A stretch of 64,000 nt of DNA, from positions 186,001 through 250,000 of the forward strand of contig JAMPKV010000001.1 of NCBI GenBank assembly GCA_039962225.1, read 5' to 3'. Under the pieces are notes generated by a model. That model had not been told where the DNA came from, ran no database searches, and saw only the letters and a program-made list of their open reading frames with translations. The position numbers and the translations under genes were made by a program. This stretch comes from Microcoleus sp. AS-A8. GTDB lineage: Bacteria > Cyanobacteriota > Cyanobacteriia > Cyanobacteriales > Coleofasciculaceae. Below are positions 7,749-16,590 of the stretch, piece after piece; within the stretch, counting starts at the first letter, position 1; each line of letters starts with the position of its first letter.

Positions 7749-10700
7749 TTAATTCTCAAAGACAGCCTCGACTGCCCTCCCCTTGTCAGAAACTGGTGGT
7801 GTTTGCTTGGGTACTAAAAATATCCTAAACTTGGCGTACAACGCGGGTAACACTATTAGCGTTAATGCTGTAGAAGTAAATAACCCACCCAAGACGACGA
7901 TTGCAAGAGGTTGTAAAATTTCCTTCCCCGGCCCCCCCTCTACTACTAAAGGTGCCAAACCTAAAGCTGAGGTTAAAGCGGTCATTAAAATGGCATTGAG
8001 CCGTTCCATTGAACCTTTAACTATTGTTTCTTTAAAAGGCATTCCTTCCGCAAACTTAGTGTTGTAGTTATCCACTAATAGCAACCCATTTCGGGTAGCT
8101 ACACCAAATAGGGTAACAAAGCCAACTAAGGAAGCCACAGAAATTACCCCACCCGTCAAAGCCACAGAAACGATGCCCCCTACCAATCCGATTGGTAAGT
8201 TAATCATAATCATCGCTGTTGAAGGGATGGACTTGACCGAGAGGTACATTAAAACTGTAATGACGATAAATGCGATCGCGCTAAATACCAGGATATTCTG
8301 TGACGCTCGTTGCTCGGCTTCAAATTGACCCCCATACTGGATAAAGTAACCAAAAGGCAACTGAACTTGTTGCTTGACTTTGGCTTGAATGTCATTCACA
8401 ACCGAGCGCAAATCTCTCCCTTTAGCATTAGCTGACACCACAATCAAACGGGAAACATTCTCGCGGTTAATCGTATTGGGTCCCGTACCGTATTGAACGG
8501 TAGCGACTTGAGCCAGAGGAATTTTATTACCCGTAGGAGTATCGACCAATAAGTTCTGAATCGTCTCCAGATTATTCCGGGCTTCCGGCTTCAGCCAGAC
8601 AACCAAGTCAAATGTTTGTTGCCCTTCTAAAACTTGGGACACCACTTGCCCATTCAGAGACGTTTCAATAATTTCCGATAATTCTCCTACGTTAAGAGCG
8701 TATCGACCAGCAGCTTGGCGATTGAACTTGATTTGAATCTGTTGAATGGGTACTTGAGGTTCGAGTTGCAAGTCCACAATTCCCTCAACCGTTTTCATTT
8801 GCTCCTCAACTTTTGCCCCAATTTGACGGAGTTGCTCTAAGTCAGAACCAAAGATTTTGACAGCAATCTGACTCCTCACCCCAGACAAAACCTCATCCAT
8901 TCGGTGAGAGATAAACCCACCGATATTGGGTGCTACTCCGGGTAATTTGGCAAATTCTTCTCGCAGCGCTTCCAGCGTTTTTGCCCGGTCTTCCATTCCC
9001 TCTTCACTAATACCCATATCGATGTGCGCGAGGTTTACTCCCGCCGCATCGCTGTCTCCTGGAGCGCGTCCAGAACGCACCTGAACGTATTCAAATCTAG
9101 GGTCTTTTTTTAGAGCATCTTCAATAGCAAACCCCGCACTATTTGTTGCCTCAAGAGACACGCCGGGATAGAGGAGTATGGTATTGACCAACGTTTGCTC
9201 TTGAAACTCAGGTAGAAATGCTCGTCCGAAGGAGGGCAGAATAATTAATGCTGCCACCATTGCCGCACTGGCTAGACCGAGGATAATTGCCGAATGACGC
9301 ATCGAAAACTCTAAAAAGAAGCCATAAATACGCTTGGCATACCTCGGCAACCAAGGCTCTTTTGCCTGCATACGTTTGCTAGGCAGTAAGATGGCACACA
9401 ACGCCGGAGATACGAGCAGTGATTCTAGACTAGAAATCACAACAACCACGAGATAGGTAATCCCCATCGGCGAAAAAATCCGACCTTCCACTCCGGGCAA
9501 TGTAAAAATTGGCGAGAATACGACGATACCAATTACTGTCGCTCCAATTAAAGAGTCGCGTACTTCATTGCTGCCATCAAAAATGACGTCCATTATGGGA
9601 CGAGGGTGAGGAGAGAGTTTATTTTCTCTCAAGTTGCGGTAGGTGTTTTCGGCATAGACAATGGCATCATCAATGGCTGTACCAATTGCCACGGATAGCC
9701 CGCCCAACGTCATCGTATTTAGCCCCAGTCCCATCCAATGCATGAATAACAGTGCGAATAGCCAGGTTAGAAAGAAATCCAGCAAAACTACAGCAAGCGT
9801 TCGCCAATTCATCAAAAAAGGGATGAGGATAACAGCAACAATAATGCTGCCTTCAATTAACGCTGACCTGACATTTGCAACAGAAGATTCAATATATTCT
9901 TCCTGACGAAACGTGACGGTAACTTTAATATCTTTGGGAAGCGCTTGTTGAACCTCTTTCATCGCCGCTTCCACCGCCCTCGTCACGGTGGGGGTGTCAG
10001 CACTGGGTTGTCTGTTCACCAACACGACAACAGCTTTCTGACCGTTTAAACTACCATCACCCCGCTTGATAGCCGCACCAATTTCTACGTCTGCCACATC
10101 AGCAATTCGGACGGGCGTTCCCTTGCGCGAAGTAATTGTAGAGTACTTCAAATCTTCCAGTCCTTCAATTCGTCCCACTCCCCGAATTAAAGTTTCTTTA
10201 TCGGGGGTGATTAAATAGCCGCCAGGAGCGTTAACGTTAGCTGCTTGTACGGCTTCGGTGACATCTTGCAAAGAGACATCAAAGGCTTTCAACTTAGCCG
10301 GATCGACTAAGACTTGATACTGCCTCACATCACCGCCATACGCCACCACTTGAGCTACACCGGAGACTGCTAAGAGGCGGTTGGTTACTTGCCAGTCAAT
10401 GATGCGCCGCACTTCCATTAAGGGAGTGGTTTCGGAGGTAAAGGCATAGGTAAGGATGGTGCCAACGGGAGAGGTTGTCGGAGAAAGTTGCGGGGTTTCT
10501 GCTGCTTCAGGCAGCTTGCTAGCCGCTTGCTGCAATCGCTCTGTCACCAATTGGCGAGCTTGATAGATGTCGGTTCCCCAATCAAAGATAACTTTGACAA
10601 CAGAAAGCCCTACAGCCGAGGAGGAACGTACTGCTGTTACTCCTGGGGTTCCGTTAATTGCACTCTCAATGGGTAACGTCACTAGAGACTCGACTTCTTC

Positions 10701-10874
10701 GGGTGCAAGTCCGGGTGCTTCCGTCTGAATTTCGACTTGGGGAGGTGCAAACGGCGGGAAGACATCCAGTTGCATCTGGGGAATGACGTAAATCGTCCAC
10801 AGGGTAATGATGACGGTAGCGATAACGACTAGCCATCTGCGATCGATTACCCATCTGAGAATGGTGCTGAACAT
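7749..10874 (-). CDS. Heavy-metal RND efflux pump, CusA/CzcA type
   Basis: At 1041 residues this is a full-length heavy-metal-efflux RND permease. It opens with RWVIDRRWLVVIATVIITLW (first TM helix) and has the large periplasmic porter loops at about 35-330 and 560-860 plus 12 expected TM helices. The TM4 region LGGLSVAIGTAIDDAIVYAENTYRN carries the acidic residues used for proton coupling in this family. The pump exports metal ions across inner and outer membranes with a fusion protein and an outer-membrane channel. A matching fusion gene lies at 14556-16286, but no TolC-like gene is present in the window. Its promoter region holds the direct repeat at 10933-10950. The CopM-like gene in the same presumed regulon points to copper; zinc, nickel or cobalt remain possible. 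Confidence 0.9.
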   Translation of the reverse strand: MFSTILRWVIDRRWLVVIATVIITLWTIYVIPQMQLDVFPPFAPPQVEIQTEAPGLAPEEVESLVTLPIESAINGTPGVTAVRSSSAVGLSVVKVIFDWGTDIYQARQLVTERLQQAASKLPEAAETPQLSPTTSPVGTILTYAFTSETTPLMEVRRIIDWQVTNRLLAVSGVAQVVAYGGDVRQYQVLVDPAKLKAFDVSLQDVTEAVQAANVNAPGGYLITPDKETLIRGVGRIEGLEDLKYSTITSRKGTPVRIADVADVEIGAAIKRGDGSLNGQKAVVVLVNRQPSADTPTVTRAVEAAMKEVQQALPKDIKVTVTFRQEEYIESSVANVRSALIEGSIIVAVILIPFLMNWRTLAVVLLDFFLTWLFALLFMHWMGLGLNTMTLGGLSVAIGTAIDDAIVYAENTYRNLRENKLSPHPRPIMDVIFDGSNEVRDSLIGATVIGIVVFSPIFTLPGVEGRIFSPMGITYLVVVVISSLESLLVSPALCAILLPSKRMQAKEPWLPRYAKRIYGFFLEFSMRHSAIILGLASAAMVAALIILPSFGRAFLPEFQEQTLVNTILLYPGVSLEATNSAGFAIEDALKKDPRFEYVQVRSGRAPGDSDAAGVNLAHIDMGISEEGMEDRAKTLEALREEFAKLPGVAPNIGGFISHRMDEVLSGVRSQIAVKIFGSDLEQLRQIGAKVEEQMKTVEGIVDLQLEPQVPIQQIQIKFNRQAAGRYALNVGELSEIIETSLNGQVVSQVLEGQQTFDLVVWLKPEARNNLETIQNLLVDTPTGNKIPLAQVATVQYGTGPNTINRENVSRLIVVSANAKGRDLRSVVNDIQAKVKQQVQLPFGYFIQYGGQFEAEQRASQNILVFSAIAFIVITVLMYLSVKSIPSTAMIMINLPIGLVGGIVSVALTGGVISVASLVGFVTLFGVATRNGLLLVDNYNTKFAEGMPFKETIVKGSMERLNAILMTALTSALGLAPLVVEGGPGKEILQPLAIVVLGGLFTSTALTLIVLPALYAKFRIFLVPKQTPPVSDKGRAVEAVFEN

Positions 10875-10932
10875 CTGTCAAAGATTAGGTGTCAGTGCTG
10901 AGAACTCCCTTTTACATAATTGACATAGCCGA

Positions 10933-10950
10933 ATGAAATCAGGATGAAAT
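10933..10950 (-). promoter_or_regulatory. Direct repeat ATGAAAT-N4-ATGAAAT, putative regulator site
   Basis: Two exact ATGAAAT copies (10933-10939 and 10944-10950) are spaced 11 bp start to start, about 60-75 bp upstream of the RND pump start. Read along the gene strand it is ATTTCAT N4 ATTTCAT, followed about 15 nt later by a -10-like TATGTA. The same arrangement occurs at 16561 and 17496. The 11-bp spacing is that expected for two OmpR-type monomers. As I recall, CopR of Synechocystis binds a TTTCAT direct repeat. Confidence 0.6.
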
Positions 10951-11119
10951 TGGCTGGCACCAGATATCAAGTTGGGCAATGGCTGGTCATTTCCGAATGC
11001 GATCGCAGTTTCTATGGTGTCTAGAATCGAACATGACTGGCTTGGCGATCGGCAAACTCAGCTAGGCAATCGCCTTCCAGATAAGGTAGGGTTTATTAAC
11101 TGATGCAGATATAGGTTCT

Positions 11120-12787
11120 ATGCAGGTTGAGATAACGATTAAGAACTACCGATGCTTTTCGGACTCTAAGCCAGCTCATATCATTTTACGAAAAGGCTTT
11201 ACTGCATTCATCGGAGTTAATAACTCAGGTAAATCCTCTCTACTCAAGTTTTTCTACGAATTTCGTTCTCTCTTTCAGCTTCTATCATCTCCTAACAACA
11301 ATAATTTTATTGAAGCACTACGGGGAAACCCCCAATCTTTCAATTTTGCAAGTTCAGTCCTAGATATTGAAGAAGTATTCAACAATACAAATAATCGTAA
11401 TCTTGAGATACAGCTCCGGTTTGTAGATATTGATTTGGTAATAGAGGATAATGCTCCTCCGATTCTTGAAAAAATAGTAGTTACAATTCCGAGAGCAACC
11501 AATACTTACTTTGCAGAATTATTTATAAAAAACAAAAAAATGGTAATTTTTCCCGACGGTAATGAACCGAATTTATACAGACTAGTACTAATTAAAAAAG
11601 ACAATATTTTCCTCTATTATGAAGACACTCCAGAAGTAAATCTATATCCTCTCTTTAAAGCCAGCAAGGATATATCTGAAGCCCTCTATATTGGTCCGTT
11701 TAGAAATGCTCTTGAACTTGTAACCAATACAGATTATAATTCTGAACAATTAATTTTTGGCGACTACTTTGATATCAAGGTTGGACGAGCTTTCATTCGG
11801 AATTGGCGAGCCTTCAAGTCAGGAAGAGTAAAGAAAAACAGTGATGTTGCTTATGGGCTAACAGAAGATATTAGACGAATTTTTGGATTCAAGTCTCTTG
11901 AAATTAACACTTCAGATGACAACCGAACGCTCCAGCTCTTCATCAATGGAAAGAGCTATACGCTTTTAGAACTCGGTTCGGGGCTTGCTCAGTTCATCCT
12001 CGTTCTAGCCAATGCTGCCATCAAGCAGCCATGCTACATCTTAATTGATGAACCAGAACTTAATCTTCATCCCTCGCTTCAGCTTGATTTCCTGACGACG
12101 CTTGGTTCTTATGCTGGTGAGGGCGTTCTCTTTGCTACGCATAATATTGGGCTGGCGAGAGCAAGTGCGGAGTTAATCTACTCAATCCGCAAAGATGCTG
12201 AGGGGGAGAGCGAAGTCAGGAAGCTCGAAGCAACTCCACGCTTATCGGAATTTCTTGGAGAACTCAGCTTCTCTGGCTACAGAGAACTTGGCTTCGATAA
12301 GATTCTACTGGTTGAAGGTTCAACAGAAGTCAAATTGATTCAGCAATTCCTTCGTAAGTATGGGAAGGATCATCAGATCGTACTTTTACCCTTAGGCGGT
12401 ACCCAGCTTATCAAGGAATCATCCGAAGCAGAACTTGAGGAAATCAAGCGCATTTGTGAGAACGTCTCGGCGCTGATTGACAGTGAGCGCACTGCTCCAG
12501 AAGCTGAACTAGAGCCAAGAATAGCAGGGTTTGTGGAAACGTGTAACAAAGTTAATATAGACTGCTATGTTCTTGAGCGTAGAGCTATTGAGAACTACTT
12601 CTCAGATAGAGCAATAAAGCAGGTCATGGGAAACAAATATAAAGCACTCGAACCCTATGAAGCACTTAAGAAAAAAGCTCAGAATGGATGGGACAAGGCA
12701 GAGAATTGGCGGATAGCCCAAGAAATGACTCGCGAAGAGCTGGAAGGAACAGACCTTGGCGAATTTCTCAAACGGCTATGTGATTGA
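11120..12787 (+). CDS. OLD-like AAA ATPase with TOPRIM nuclease domain
   Basis: The 555-residue protein starts with an ABC/SMC-type ATPase: FIGVNNSGKSSLLKFF (Walker A near residue 37), a signature-like LLELGSGLAQFIL near 285, and Walker B YILIDEPELNLHP near 307 with the H-loop LFATHN. From about residue 395 a TOPRIM domain follows: LLVEGSTEVKLI with the catalytic Glu and ALIDSER as the acidic pair region. This is the OLD (overcoming lysogenization defect) nuclease plan, used in P2 Old, GajA of Gabija and similar antiphage proteins. No helicase partner is next to it, so it is probably a stand-alone (class 1-like) OLD protein. Its coding sequence is more AT-rich in the first half than neighbouring genes, suggesting transfer. 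It interrupts the metal-resistance region. Confidence 0.85.
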   Translation: MQVEITIKNYRCFSDSKPAHIILRKGFTAFIGVNNSGKSSLLKFFYEFRSLFQLLSSPNNNNFIEALRGNPQSFNFASSVLDIEEVFNNTNNRNLEIQLRFVDIDLVIEDNAPPILEKIVVTIPRATNTYFAELFIKNKKMVIFPDGNEPNLYRLVLIKKDNIFLYYEDTPEVNLYPLFKASKDISEALYIGPFRNALELVTNTDYNSEQLIFGDYFDIKVGRAFIRNWRAFKSGRVKKNSDVAYGLTEDIRRIFGFKSLEINTSDDNRTLQLFINGKSYTLLELGSGLAQFILVLANAAIKQPCYILIDEPELNLHPSLQLDFLTTLGSYAGEGVLFATHNIGLARASAELIYSIRKDAEGESEVRKLEATPRLSEFLGELSFSGYRELGFDKILLVEGSTEVKLIQQFLRKYGKDHQIVLLPLGGTQLIKESSEAELEEIKRICENVSALIDSERTAPEAELEPRIAGFVETCNKVNIDCYVLERRAIENYFSDRAIKQVMGNKYKALEPYEALKKKAQNGWDKAENWRIAQEMTREELEGTDLGEFLKRLCD

Positions 12788-12860
12788 AGTAGCATCTTTA
12801 AATAGGTCGAATTCAAGTACCTTTCCCTTTCTGGAGTAACAGAGATTGCACACCTTCTCC

Positions 12861-12950
12861 AAACAAAAATCTACTCCCCACATCTTGATAGTCTTGTCCT
12901 GACTACTCCTGGTAGGGTTTTCTCATCCCAATTGAAAGCAAGGTAATTCA
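12861..12950 (-). pseudogene. Remnant of a WD40-repeat protein tail
   Basis: On the minus strand, one frame reads SSQDKTIKMWGVD and a neighbouring frame carries an LLSIG-like stretch, the usual make-up of a final WD40 blade (x-SGSQDKTIKVW). The frame is shifted and there is no start codon. A second, better preserved WD40 tail lies at 14177-14263. This is a decayed 3' end of a WD-repeat gene. Confidence 0.45.
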
Positions 12951-13039
12951 GGCTAGGGGAGCGATCGCATCTAACTATCTCCTTCACTTCATCAAAGGGA
13001 GAACCCTTTAGAATTCGAGTGAGAGGCAACTTGAATCCT

Positions 13040-13414
13040 ATGCCTCAAACCGTTACCCTGCAAATTCCAGAGCTACTCTACCAACGGTTGGTAAATACTG
13101 CCCGTGCTACCAACCGCCCCCTAGAGGAAATCATGCTCTACGCCCTGAAAGTAGGCAGTCCACCAGACTGGGATAACGTACCCGATGAGTTTCAGATTGA
13201 CCTAGCTGCCTTGGACAGAATAGAAGATGAGGCATTGTGGAAAATCGCTCAAAGTCGAAAGACTGTAGCCGATATAGAGCGGTACAATATCCTACTTGCT
13301 CGCAATCAAGAGGGTACCCTGACGGATGCCGAACGAGCAGAACTAACAGCACTGCGAACCGAGGCTGACTGCTTCATGCTGCGGAAGGCACAAGCAGCAG
13401 CACTACTTCATTGA
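13040..13414 (+). CDS. Conserved cyanobacterial protein, antitoxin-like
   Basis: The ATG at 13040 gives 124 residues beginning MPQTVTLQIPELLYQRL, preferred over an upstream GTG. The first 45 residues look like a short beta-strand plus helix pair as in ribbon-helix-helix proteins (LQIPELLYQRLVNTARATNRPLEEIML). The rest is helical and charged, ending in RTEADCFMLRKAQAAALLH. I recognise this as a widespread cyanobacterial family. In relatives, as I remember them, the end continues with LLRWRG and the gene precedes a toxin or HNH gene. Here the protein stops early and no such partner follows, so it may be a slightly shortened orphan. A DNA-binding or antitoxin role is inference. Confidence 0.65.
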   Translation: MPQTVTLQIPELLYQRLVNTARATNRPLEEIMLYALKVGSPPDWDNVPDEFQIDLAALDRIEDEALWKIAQSRKTVADIERYNILLARNQEGTLTDAERAELTALRTEADCFMLRKAQAAALLH

Positions 13415-13489
13415 CGCGAAACCACGTATCTCTACGCTAATTTTGGAGTGTCTACTCTTTGTGTAAGACCAATAATTTGAAAGTCCCGG

Positions 13490-13981
13490 TCAATCCTTTT
13501 GCAATTCTGCCTCCATCGGAGTCTCTTTGACCAGGGAATCTTCTTTTAAAGCCTCTTCCTTTTTCTGCAAATACAGCTTATTTATCTCCTCCTGCCTTGA
13601 GCTATCGAAAACTTTCCGCGCCTCGGCAAAAAGCTCTACCTCTTCTTCTTTCAAGTGGTGAGTCAGTAAGTCTTTAAGCGCCTTGACTTTAGCTTTCCAT
13701 TGTGATTGGGTAACATCAAGAGTATTTAACTCGACCAAAAGTTGATTGGAAAGCCTGTGTTCTTCAATTCCCTCTCTCACTTCAGACTCTAGATGCTCTA
13801 TAGGCAGAAGAATTTCATAGACAATTTCTTCTTCTGCGACAGTGTGAGAGTGGAGCGTTTTTTTTAGCTCCTCCAAACACTCCTGTTTCTCAACCTTTGC
13901 ATCATCAGGTAAATCAAGTATTTTGGTGAGTTGGTTTCTCAAAAGATCGTGTTCATCTTTTAACGTTTCAAAAATTGCCAT
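13490..13981 (-). CDS. Hemerythrin HHE domain protein
   Basis: The product is 163 residues long and largely helical. It shows the metal-binding pattern of hemerythrin-like proteins: DEHDLLRNQL near residue 10, LHSHTVAEEEIVYE near 45 (H..E motif), EEHRLSNQLLVEL near 77 and LLTHHLKEEEVELF near 109. These His/Glu residues would hold a di-iron site in a four-helix bundle. Related proteins bind oxygen or iron, or respond to nitrosative or oxidative stress. The last 40 residues are a charged Lys/Glu tail. It is a stand-alone gene on the minus strand inside the metal-resistance region and may deal with metal or oxidative stress, but no regulatory site links it to the pump genes. Confidence 0.8.
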   Translation of the reverse strand: MAIFETLKDEHDLLRNQLTKILDLPDDAKVEKQECLEELKKTLHSHTVAEEEIVYEILLPIEHLESEVREGIEEHRLSNQLLVELNTLDVTQSQWKAKVKALKDLLTHHLKEEEVELFAEARKVFDSSRQEEINKLYLQKKEEALKEDSLVKETPMEAELQKD

Positions 13982-14176
13982 AATTGCAGTCCTCTCATCA
14001 GTAGTTTTTGCGTCACAGTTTCGGCAGGTACAAGGCTACCATCATAGATTCATTCCAAGCTTCTCCAATTAGGTTGAGATAGTTGGCTCGAAAGACATCA
14101 CAGGAGATTTATTAAAATCGCAACAACCAAAAGGTATAGTTTTTGAGGAATTTCTTACCCTCTACAAGCAAAAACC

Positions 14177-14263
14177 CTACTCGACTCCCCATACCTTAAT
14201 TGTCTTATCCTGACTGCCACTAACTAAGAGTTTGTCTATGCCCACTGAAAACAAGGCGATTCA
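14177..14263 (-). pseudogene. Remnant of a WD40-repeat protein (C-terminal blade)
   Basis: The minus-strand frame ending at TAG (14177-14179) reads IALFSVGIDKLLVSGSQDKT, then IKVWGVE and stop. This is a textbook final WD40 blade with its Ser-Gly-Ser-x-Asp-x-Thr-Ile-x-x-Trp core. An in-frame TGA stands immediately before it and there is no start codon, so only the tail survives. It resembles the remnant at 12861-12950. Large WD40 proteins with NACHT domains are common in cyanobacteria, and this may be what was lost. Confidence 0.6.
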
Positions 14264-14368
14264 TTCTGGGAGTTGCGATCGCCACCGTTACTGCTACTGT
14301 TTGACCAGTGAAGCCAATAGCGGTATTCCAAAGTTCCGATTGTGGTGGAGTGAGAGGAAATATCAGGG

Positions 14369-14559
14369 TTGAGTTACGACAACGCTTGTAAATATTTAGC
14401 GGAACAATATCCAGCAGAGTTGGCAAACTGGTTGCTTTCAGTTCAGTTGCAAAACATTCAAGTACTGAACAGTTGGAAGCGTTGGGCATAGCCCTGTTGG
14501 ATTTTTCCGAAGTAGCTAATTTAGTTGCTTGGTTGGAGCAGCAAGAGGTGAGCGATTAA
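14369..14559 (+). pseudogene. Collapsed Rpn/DUF4351-type gene
   Basis: From TTG at 14369 the frame reads SYDNACKYLAEQYPAELANW and on to IQVLN, the conserved N-terminus of a cyanobacterial Rpn-like (PD-(D/E)XK) family. After a frame change at about 14459 it reads QLEALGIALLDFSEVANLVA and ends EVSD, the usual DUF4351 C-terminus. The central 150-200 residues are missing, so this is an internal deletion that joins the two ends out of frame. The last 4 bp overlap the convergent fusion-protein gene. Confidence 0.7.
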
Positions 14560-16286
14560 TGATGATGATTGTTGTCAGAGTGATGGCGATCACTTTCAGC
14601 CAGAACAGGCAATTCACAAAACTTCCCCCTGTATGATTCTGATAATTCCGCTTTTCCATTGGGGGATGTAGCACCGTTGCTGGTATTGTAAACAAGTGCG
14701 TTGGATGCCGATGTCATCTGAGGTTTGGTACGACGCCCCAACCAGAAGGAACCAATTGCGATCGCGGCGACCCCTCCCCCAGCAGGAATAACCAACCACC
14801 AAGGCAACTGAGAGCCAATCTTACTCGAATTAGTCGCTTGGGATGGTGCGGGTGCAGCGCCCTTCGCCTCTGGTTTGTTGCTACCCCCACGCAAAGATTG
14901 GGCATACAGTTGAGGTGCACGTTGAGTAACGACCAAATCTCCCTCGAATAGACCCGTTTTTGCCTCAACCATGTCCCCGGAGGTTTGACCTAAAGTGACT
15001 TCAACGGGTAAGTAAGCATTGCCATTTTGCACATAGACCCGTTTTTTGCCATTCGCATCAACCACCGCTGAGCTAGGAATGGCTAAAATAGCTGTTGCTG
15101 TCCGGTCTGTGAGTACTTCAAGTTCGGCAAACATCCCCGGTTTTAGCGCTCCGTCGGGGTTGTCCAGTTCGGCTTTCACTGGCACCACTCGCGTTTCGCC
15201 TTCCACCACTGAGCCAATAACCGTAATCCGTCCGCTGAAACTACGATTAGGTAGACTGGCAATTTTTGCGATCGCCCTTGGCGCTACCCCTTGGGTAATC
15301 GCACGTTGCCCCGTCTTTACCTTATCCAAATCTTTCTCATAGATATTCGCCGTGGCAAAAACCCGACTATCATTCACAATCGTCATCAGCTTGCCACCTG
15401 CATCCTCGAAGGCTTGACCGAGGGTAACTTCGCGATCGCTAACTGTACCAGAAATAGGAGCCGTCACCGTCACCAGTCCTTTCTCATTCGCACCAGTTCC
15501 CAGTTGAGCTAGGCGAGTCTGATAGGCGGTTTCACTCAGGCGAAGGTGGGATTGAGCCGCCTCAACAGCCGCTTGGGCGCGTTTGAGTTGAGCTTCAGCT
15601 TCCAAAACTTCCCGGCGACTGCTGGCTTTAACGAGTTGAGCTTGCCCTTCTCTTAGGTGAGCTTCCGATTCCAGCATCTGGCGTCGCGGCAACGCTCCTG
15701 CACTCGCCAACTCCTTATCTCGGTCATACTTTTCTTGAGCGACCTTAACTTCAGTGTTAGCTTGTTGAATGTCTGCGGCTGCAATTTGACGCTGTTGCTC
15801 TAAATTTGCTCTAGCTAGGTTTAAATCCGCTTGCGCTTTTTGCAAATCGGCTTGAGCCTCCGCCTGTTTTTCCTGGGAATTGACGCGCAGTTCCACTAAG
15901 TCTGGTGCGGCTAAAACAGCGACGGGTTGACCTGCTTTGACAGCAGCACCCGGTTCCACCAAAAGCTCAACAACTTTCCCTGGAATTGGTGCCGTCACCT
16001 CTACTTTTTTATTCGGCAGAGTTTCAATCTGCCCGGTGGTTTTAATCCCAATAGCTAGCGGCTGACGTTTGACAGGCTCCACTTTAATTCCCAACCGCTT
16101 GGAGGTTTCAGCATCAACTTGAACCGAGTCAGCCGTTTGACTGGTTTCATCTGCATGTTGAAATTCATCTCCGTGTCCGGCGTGGGCTAAAACAACGCTA
16201 GGAGCAGATAGTAAGACAAGGCTCAAGATTGCTCCAGAAACGCAACGGAGCGGCACAGGCGGTTGGGAACGGCTAGAGGGACGCAT
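14556..16286 (-). CDS. RND periplasmic adaptor (CusB/CzcB/CopB type) with extra C-terminal TM
   Basis: The 576-residue membrane-fusion protein starts with a signal sequence (residues 1-35, ending VVLAHAG) and then HAGHGDEFQHADE, a His/Asp-rich possible metal site. It has a biotinyl-lipoyl half (APIPGKVVELLVEPGAAVKAGQ, about 93-114), a long Gln/Ala-rich coiled-coil hairpin (about 130-260), the second lipoyl half (APISGTVSDREVTLGQAFE) and beta-barrel domains to about 460. Unusually, the end carries a Pro/Ala/Ser linker, a hydrophobic segment (WWLVIPAGGGVAAIAIGSFWLG, about 495-517) and a His-rich tail DRHHSDNNHHH. A second membrane anchor would put this His tail in the cytoplasm. The gene should work with the pump encoded at 7749-10874, 3.7 kb away, rather than in the usual contiguous operon. 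Confidence 0.85.
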   Translation of the reverse strand: MRPSSRSQPPVPLRCVSGAILSLVLLSAPSVVLAHAGHGDEFQHADETSQTADSVQVDAETSKRLGIKVEPVKRQPLAIGIKTTGQIETLPNKKVEVTAPIPGKVVELLVEPGAAVKAGQPVAVLAAPDLVELRVNSQEKQAEAQADLQKAQADLNLARANLEQQRQIAAADIQQANTEVKVAQEKYDRDKELASAGALPRRQMLESEAHLREGQAQLVKASSRREVLEAEAQLKRAQAAVEAAQSHLRLSETAYQTRLAQLGTGANEKGLVTVTAPISGTVSDREVTLGQAFEDAGGKLMTIVNDSRVFATANIYEKDLDKVKTGQRAITQGVAPRAIAKIASLPNRSFSGRITVIGSVVEGETRVVPVKAELDNPDGALKPGMFAELEVLTDRTATAILAIPSSAVVDANGKKRVYVQNGNAYLPVEVTLGQTSGDMVEAKTGLFEGDLVVTQRAPQLYAQSLRGGSNKPEAKGAAPAPSQATNSSKIGSQLPWWLVIPAGGGVAAIAIGSFWLGRRTKPQMTSASNALVYNTSNGATSPNGKAELSESYRGKFCELPVLAESDRHHSDNNHHH

Positions 16287-16560
16287 GATTGGGAATGTCC
16301 TTAACTACCGAGGGAACTCCAGGAGGAGCAAAACAAAGGCATTTAACCCAAGTATTTGTCTATCAAAAAGGAGTGGCTCACCTATGTACACCTCTCCATT
16401 AATAGGGTTATTTAAATCGCAGAATCGTCAATATGATTGGAGGAGAAAGTGTTTATCTTTTAATTGATCTGCGTATCCCTTTAAGGATGAGGTGTACTAA
16501 GAACACTCCTACAAGGAGCAGTGCAGAATCTACACTCTCTAATCAGTCTTACAGAGAGAA

Positions 16561-16578
16561 ATGAAATCAAGATGAAAT
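16561..16578 (-). promoter_or_regulatory. Direct repeat ATGAAAT-N4-ATGAAAT, putative regulator site
   Basis: This is the second copy of the motif: ATGAAAT at 16561-16567 and 16572-16578, again 11 bp apart. It sits about 275 bp upstream of the adaptor gene start and 13 bp after the DUF305 gene stop. It could drive the adaptor gene from its own promoter with a long leader. The 304-bp gap 16287-16590 holds nothing else I can recognise. Confidence 0.55.
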
Positions 16579-16590
16579 TGCTCTATCCAA

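Noticed and set aside
14220-14489. Minus-strand 89-codon frame
   Set aside because: It is antisense to the DUF4351 remnant and runs over the WD40 remnant; neither supports a protein in this frame.
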